The notes beneath the pieces were generated by a model. It saw only the letters and a list, made by a program, of their open reading frames with translations, did not search any database and was not told where the DNA came from. Shown here in pieces: positions 16,672-22,100 of a DNA stretch of 22,100 nucleotides (positions within the stretch are counted from its first letter, which is position 1; each line of letters begins with the position of its first letter). The stretch lies in contig QXVZ01020765.1 in NCBI GenBank assembly GCA_008931825.1, positions 1 through 22,100 on the forward strand, written 5' to 3'. A program made the position numbers and the translations under genes. Source of the stretch: Phallusia fumigata (taxonomy: Eukaryota > Chordata > Ascidiacea > Phlebobranchia > Ascidiidae).

Positions 16672-19600
16672 ATGTATCAGTCTGTTGACTGTCTAGCGGT
16701 TTGTCACATCAATACTCGAAGCATTTTCGCCCATAGCAGCTCTGCTAAATTAGATGAATTGCAATTCATAGCGTTAAATTGTGGTTTCGACATTATCTGC
16801 GTGACAGAAACATGGCTAGATTCCAATATTTCTGACGAATGTTTGGTAATTGATGGTTTTCAGTTTCCTTTTAGAAAGGACAGAAATAGACATGGTGGTG
16901 GGGTGTTGGCTTATGTGCGTAATGATATTCGCTGCGTACGCCTGTATGATTATGAGTCTGCCCAATGCGAGTTGATGTGGCTGGAACTTACCACAATTCT
17001 CAACGGTCAATCAATATTGATATGCGTTGCATACCAACCTCCAAGTTATAACAAAACTTCTAAAGATTTTTTTTCGGCAAAAATATGTTCCACAATCGAT
17101 TTGTTACAACTGTCCACCAAATGCGTTGTTATTGTGGGCGATTTTAACGAGCCGAACGCAACTGTTTTTAATTCCGCTTTGTATTCTTCTGTTACCCGGC
17201 GTGGCTTCGTGCAGCTAATAGACCAGCCAACTAGGCTTAGTAACATTCTAGATTGGATTTTAGTAGATAAACCCGTGTACGTATTGTCGTCTGGGGTTTT
17301 ACCACCACTTTCAAACTTGGATCACTGCGTTGTTTATGCTTTACTTTGCGCTTTGCTTAATCATGTGTTTCATAAATGGAATTTCGCCACTTGCAAAACT
17401 TTTATTCCGCTCCGATCTTACAAGCTTACTGCAAAATGTAAGCCATGGCTGAATCACGAAATAAAACTCCTTTACGAAAGCGACATCGCTGGTTTACCAG
17501 ATGGAGAAATTCTGGTAACCCGCAGCACAAACTACGTTACAACAAACTTAGAAATGAAATACAACGTAAAATTAAGAACGCAAAAGCGAAATACCATGCA
17601 CACATTGTTAACGGAGCCTGTCGTTCGAAACCTTCTTCGAAGAGGTTTTGGTCGCTGACACAAAAAATTCTCAATACGTATGACAGTTCTGGCAAAAGCA
17701 AAATTACACCAAACTTTGTTCACAACGGAGAAAAACCTTTGTCAATGACATTGAGAAAAGCGAATCTCTTAAATGAGCATTTCGCCTCTATTTCTACACT
17801 TCCTTCAAATCTGCTTTCACTGTATTTTCCTCCGACTTCCAGCCTGCCCAACCTATCAATATCTCCTTTCGACATTACCCCGTTTGATGTTTATTGCGTA
17901 TTACGTAAACTTGACCCCAGCAAAACTTCTGATCCTCTAAATCTTCCTAACAGAATTATAAAGCAATGTGCAGAATCCCTAGCAACTCCTTTCAGCTACC
18001 TATTTAATTACATCATTTCCTCTGGTGTCTTTTCATCAGAGTGGAAGAAAGCTACAATTATTCCATTGCACAAAACCGTGTCAAAAATCGATGTAAAAAA
18101 CTACCGACCAATTTCGCTTCTACCTTCCCTGTCAAAAGTATTTGAAAAACTTTTGCACAAACACATCATAGACTTTTTGGAATTAAATAAACTTCTTAAT
18201 CCCAACAATCACTCAACTATTACCAATTTGATTCACATAACCCACAATATTTATGCTAATCGCTACCAAGGCAATGATTGATGAATTGTCTTCCTGGATA
18301 TATCCAAAGCTTTCGATCGTGTTTTGCACCATGGTTTGCTACATAAGTTACAAGTTGGGATTAATGGAAATCTGCTCCAGCTGCTAAAGTCTTACTTAAC
18401 TGGTCGTTTGCAAAGAGTGCGATTAAACAAAGCTTTTCTACATACTAATGCTGGAGTTCCGCAAGGCTCAATTTCAGGCCCAATGCTCTTTTTGATTTAT
18501 GTTAATGATATTTCCAACAATTTAACTTCCAACATTTCGCTTTTCGCTGACGATACAGCCATCTACTACTCGGAAAAATGTCCCATTCAACTTCAAAAAA
18601 CTTTACAGCGAGATCTTAACCTTCTTGACCAATGGGCTTCTACCTGGGCAATTAATTTCAATCCATCTAAATCTAAAGTTTTTCTTTAAAGGTGTAGCTT
18701 TGCCGGAAACTTCTGCTCATACTTACCTTGGCCTTATATTTACACCGACACTTTCTTGGCACGACCACATTCGCTTTGTTTGCCACAAAGCGCTAATACA
18801 AGTCAACCGCCTGCGTAAAATTTCCAATATAGTCTGCCGACACGTCATTCTTGCGCTATATAGATCTTACGTTTTGCCTATACTTGAGTATGGCGACATT
18901 CTGTTCGACAATTGCAATCTCTCGGATAGTGAATTGCTTGAAAATGTGCAATACGATTCGGCTAAAGTTATACTAGGCTGTATGAAGACTACATCACACA
19001 TAAAAATTTTACAGGAACTTGGCCTTACACCCCTCCACGTTCGTCGCAATGTTCATACGTTAGTTCAATTTTATAAAGTTTTAAATCGCGGAGGACCACC
19101 ATATTTACAAAGCTGTGTACCCCAATTTACGTAAAACTTAGTTAAATATGACCTTCGAAACCATCTCAAAATTCACCCCATTGCCTGCCACGGCAATATA
19201 AAATTTAACTCGTTTTTTTGCAAATCCATTCGATTATGGAATGATCTTTCACAAGAAATTCGATCAGCAAAGTCCCTTTCCGTTTTCAAAAATAAAGTTC
19301 AAAAGCATCTGTTTACGCATCCTGTCAGACATTTACACTTACGTGGACCTTGCCCCAAGATAATTGCCATTCATTGCATGCTTCGCCCTGGCCACAGTTT
19401 ACTAAACATTGACTCCCAGCATTTTCGCCACTGCACCTGTCATGCCGTCGAAACCACGGAACATTTGTTTCTTAACTGTCCCTTATCCGTTCGTCCTCGC
19501 AACATTTTGTTTTTCGCGGTTTCAAATATTTTGTCTGAAAACACTAAGTTCAAGGCCTCATTTTTTCGCAATCTCTCTCCACATCCAATTGTTCGTTTCA

Positions 19601-19692
19601 CGCTTTTTGGTCATCCTGACTTACCTGAATCAATTACCTTGTCTTTTTTCAGTGCAGTTCGCGAGTATCTGTGTGGTTGCAAAAGATTTTGA
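16672..19692 (+). pseudogene. LINE-1 ORF2 (endonuclease and reverse transcriptase), broken
   Basis: The endonuclease domain (about 16690-17345) shows HINTRS, VTETWLD, GDFNEPN and LDHCVV, so the usual N, E, D/N and D-H residues are present. A frame change near 17460-17470 leads to the connecting region and reverse transcriptase: NYRPISLLPSLSKVFEKLL (18100-18156), FLDISKAFDRV (18291-18323), GVPQGSISGP (about 18453-18482) and the catalytic FADDTA (18543-18560). Two consecutive TGA codons at 18279-18284 precede FLDISKAFD without changing frame. A frame change near 18680-18690 leads to the thumb region (HTYLGLIF, RSYVLPILEYGD). A TAA at 19132-19134 is read across in frame to the C-terminal HCTCHAVETTEHLFLNCP zinc-knuckle-like motif (19432-19485). 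The protein would nick DNA and prime reverse transcription, but this copy has at least two frameshifts and three stops. Confidence 0.9.
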
Positions 19693-19869
19693 TTTCAGCC
19701 GCAGTTAGTTTTGTTATCTGGTTTTGTTTGCTTTTCATCCTTTCTAAATGTGATTATCGCGTATCCTTTTTTTTCTGAAAATACATTTACTTCCTAGCAT
19801 GGTGACACGACAAAGGGCACTTTTCAGTTTTCGGACTGTCGTCTGATTGCCGTTAAATAAAAAAAAAAA

Positions 19870-20434
19870 CTAAACCTTTCTGTTATCATCAGCAAAAATT
19901 TTCGAAAATTATAAGTAGTCAACGAACAGATCTGAAATTTGAATTGGCCGCAACTACTATCACACAGAATGAACCGGTCCCCAACTTTGTAAATCGTTGT
20001 TACTGCGTATAAATTTAAAAATGGGATGAGAAGAGCAACTTTTTACTTCTACATTTAAAAAATATAAGCAGAGGGCCTTATTTCCTTCAGGTACCTCAGT
20101 ATTCTTTGTTAGCGCGCGAAGGTGTTCAGGAGTGTGCTTGTGTTAAATTAAGCGGGTAAATAGTTTTCGTGCAGTTAACAAATAGTTGGCCTGAATTGAT
20201 ACTAAGTTGGGAAGTTTACGAAGTGATACAGATAAAAATAATGTTTTTATTGGTATAAACACTATAATTCATTTTCGATTCTAGCACGACGTCTTCAATC
20301 AAAGTAAAAGGGCACGCCACAACATTGCCGATTCTGACAAAGAGTGACTGGCAACTTTGCTTGCTATTTGAATTAGGTTACAAGACATTAGGGTTTGAGT
20401 AAACTGTTTTATTATTGTTGATAAAAAACGAAAT
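19870..20434. other. No recognised gene
   Basis: Nothing recognisable. The last few hundred bases may be the 5' untranslated region of LINE-2, because its ORF1 starts at 20435 with a clear ATG. Confidence 0.5.
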
Positions 20435-21345
20435 ATGTCACCAGCAACACCCAAAAAAGGAACCATGACAGTGTCTCTCTCAACCAAAGTGGATATCTTA
20501 CTGCATCAATTTGCAGCAAACAAAGAAGTTAAAGAAAGACTGAACTCAGTGCTAACTGAGCTGAAAAACATCAAAGAAAGTCAAATATTTCTGTCCAAAA
20601 AGTATGACATGATGGAAAAAAACTGAATATTGCAAAATTCCGAACTGAAAAAAGCCTAAAAGAAATGCAAACAACCACAGCTCTCAACAAACAAGCGATT
20701 AATGCACTTGAGTAATACAGTTGAAGGGACTGCCTTGAGATTAAAGGAGTTCCACTGACCGATTCGGAAAACACTGATGAAATAGTTATAGCAGTTGCTA
20801 CACAGGTTGGTGTACCAGTCAATAAAAATGACATAAGTGTAAACCATAGGATGGCTATAAGCAAGTTCTACACTAAAACAGATTTACCAACAATCATTGC
20901 TAAGTTTGTTAATCGAAAAATTCGAGATAGAATTTACAAAAATCGGCAAAAACTTTCCAAGCAAGCGTCTGAAGCAGCAAGCAAACCAAGTATTTACATC
21001 AAAGCCTCAGCAAGGAAAACAGAAAGTTGTTTTATACATGCCTTCAATTTAAAAAACATTCTGGATATAAGCTTCTGTGGACCACAATCATCAGCATCCA
21101 NAAACAGATTTACCAACAATCATTGCTAAGTTTGTTAATCGAAAAATTCGAGATAGAATTTACAAAAATCGGCAAAAACTTTCCAAGCAAGCGTCTGAAG
21201 CAGCAAGCAAACCAAGTATTTACATCAAAGCCTCAGCAAGGAAAACAGAAAGTTGTTTTATACATGCCTTCAATTTAAAAAACATTCTGGATATAAGCTT
21301 CTGTGGACCACAATCATCAGCATCCACAGTGAGCAAGATCTATTG
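20435..21345 (+). pseudogene. LINE-2 ORF1, broken and duplicated
   Basis: Starts MSPATPKKGTMTVSLSTKVD and forms a probable coiled coil to about 20620. A frame change near 20620 leads to KLNIAKFRTEKSLKEMQ, then stops at 20713-20715 and 20722-20724. The RRM-like core follows: CLEIKGVPLTDSENTDEI (about 20731-20784), VGVPVNKNDISVNHRM, DLPTIIAKFVNRKIRDRIY (20881-20937) and KPSIYIKASARKTES. From 20876 to 21100 the sequence is repeated exactly at 21102-21326. The RRM with CLEI(K/R)G near its start and IIAKF later is typical of ORF1 in CR1/L2-like LINEs. It binds element RNA in intact copies. Confidence 0.75.
20876..21326 (+). repeat. Exact 225-bp tandem duplication joined by an N
   Basis: Bases 20876-21100 and 21102-21326 agree throughout my reading, at an offset of 226, with the single undetermined base at 21101 between them. 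Identity without any substitution inside an otherwise decayed pseudogene, plus the N, suggests two overlapping contig ends placed side by side rather than a biological duplication. Confidence 0.85.
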
Positions 21346-21524
21346 AAGCATAACATTGTCATTACCAAAGACACATAAACAAGAGTATGTATACCCATTT
21401 TTTTGTGATGTATAATTTAATTGTATTTTTTTCCACCTACCACATTGGGGCTTTTGCACAATATTTGTGCCCAACCACACTTTCCATGTATGGCGTATGG
21501 TACAAAACAATGGTTAATGTAAAT

Positions 21525-22014
21525 ACAGCTAAATATCTTGACATGCAAAGTTTTTCTGAACTTGCTGAAACCATCAGCAACAATGACCTTATTTTGACCC
21601 ACCTCAATGTCCATAGTTTGTCACATAACTTGCCAATTTTGGAAGAGTTCGTTCAGTCCTGTTCAAAACCACCTCACATTGTCTGCATATCTGAAACAAG
21701 GTTAAATCAAAATACTGCCAATGCTGTAGTTGGCATATACATCATCAAAACATTTTCAAACAACATACTTCATGTCTATGACCTTGAAAAACGTATTTAC
21801 AAGCCTTGGATGACTAAAAAGGAATCCGGATAGCAATAAGGAAAAAGAACAAAATGTACAAAAAGTGTGTCAACAAAACTTAAAAAAACTCATCAGAAAT
21901 GCAAAAACATATTACCATAAAGGCCTCTTCTTAGACAATACAACTCAAAAAACTTGGAAGGCTATCAACCAAATTATTTCCAACAGACTACATCACCAAC
22001 AAAATCGCATGCAC
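21525..22014 (+). pseudogene. LINE-2 ORF2 fragment, endonuclease deleted internally
   Basis: The start of the endonuclease is clear: LTHLNVHSLSHNLPILEEF (21588-21644) with its N, then HIVCISETRLNQN (21678-21716) with its catalytic E. After NAVVGI (about 21737) the text jumps to HVYDLEKRIYKPWMTK, which belongs to the region between endonuclease and reverse transcriptase. The rest of the endonuclease, with its GDFN and SDH blocks, is absent. A frame change near 21822 leads to GIRIAIRKKNKMYKKC and another to NLKKLIRNAKTYYHKGLF and TWKAINQIISN, ending at a TGA near 22015. The DNA-nicking domain could not work. Confidence 0.75.
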
Positions 22015-22100
22015 TGATCTCTATTAACACTGGATTGCGCTACTCCATTCAACGGTTGGATGATTTTTGAAGCATTTTGATGCGTAATGGCGTCGGTCAA

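Larger units (their letters stand above)
16055..19869 (+). mobile_element. LINE-1: near-complete non-LTR retrotransposon, inactive
   Basis: An ORF1-like gene (16055-16652), then ORF2 (16672-19692), then a 3' untranslated region ending in AAATAAAAAAAAAAA (about 19855-19869). The apurinic-type endonuclease, the reverse transcriptase with FADD, and a C-terminal cysteine/histidine motif place it among CR1/L2/Jockey-like families; the exact clade needs a phylogeny. The 5' end lies next to the right end of hAT-1, so it is either truncated there or has a very short leader. No clear target-site duplication is seen. Confidence 0.85.
20435..22100 (+). mobile_element. LINE-2: second non-LTR retrotransposon, partial
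   Basis: An ORF1 with a coiled coil and RRM-like domain is followed by endonuclease and connecting-region pieces of ORF2. The reverse transcriptase would lie beyond the window edge or is missing. ORF1 contains an exact 225-bp duplication around an N at 21101, and ORF2 lacks most of the endonuclease. The sequence is unlike LINE-1, so this is a different family of the CR1/L2-like group. Confidence 0.75.

Noticed and set aside
16045-19890. Target-site duplication around LINE-1 (ATAAACTA at about 16045 against AACTAAAC after the tail)
   Set aside because: The similarity is short, shifted and AT-rich, so it is not convincing.

Overview
This window looks like metazoan repeat-rich DNA, probably from an invertebrate with a moderately AT-rich genome. 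The basis is its mobile-element content: several hAT DNA transposons, a pogo-like transposon relic, Helitrons, non-LTR retrotransposons with an apurinic-type endonuclease and reverse transcriptase, and a Ty3/gypsy integrase piece. The species cannot be named from the sequence alone. No host gene, tRNA, rRNA or CRISPR array could be supported. Two single N positions (471 and 21101) point to a draft assembly, and the second sits at the joint of an exact 225-bp duplication.

Layout. 1-1457: no recognised gene. 1458-2029: a decayed gypsy integrase fragment carrying a 135-bp MITE. 2232-2402: a probable PIF/Harbinger-like terminal fragment. 2982-7155: a hAT transposon (here hAT-A) with both ends and a TTAAGT flanking repeat; its broken ZNF862/KIAA1586-type transposase gene is split near the C-terminus by a 1255-bp non-autonomous Helitron (minus orientation). 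7162-9242: unassigned. 9243-10752 (minus): an internally deleted pogo/Tigger-like transposase with an N-terminal psq-type helix-turn-helix and a C-terminal cysteine finger, interrupted by a second, 788-bp copy of the same Helitron in the opposite orientation. 11482-16044: a nested stack in which a hAT of the GTF2IRD2/SCAND3 transposase type (hAT-1) with 14-bp terminal repeats contains a 98-bp foldback MITE, a Myb/SANT-like fragment, a 236-bp MITE with an internal minisatellite and a second hAT with a BED finger (hAT-2). hAT-2 itself carries a short relative of the 236-bp MITE. 16055-19869: a nearly full-length but inactivated LINE with ORF1 and ORF2. 20435-22100: a second LINE, rearranged and cut by the window edge.

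How the parts relate. Every recognised reading frame is broken, so this is a graveyard of elements with a readable order of events. gypsy came before MITE-A; hAT-A and the pogo-like element came before the two Helitrons; hAT-1 came before the foldback MITE, MITE-B and hAT-2. The most informative structure is the pair of Helitrons. Both show A|TC...CTAG|T boundaries, share a 127-bp internal tandem repeat at different copy number, and lie about 2.7 kb apart in inverted orientation inside the coding sequence of two unrelated transposases.
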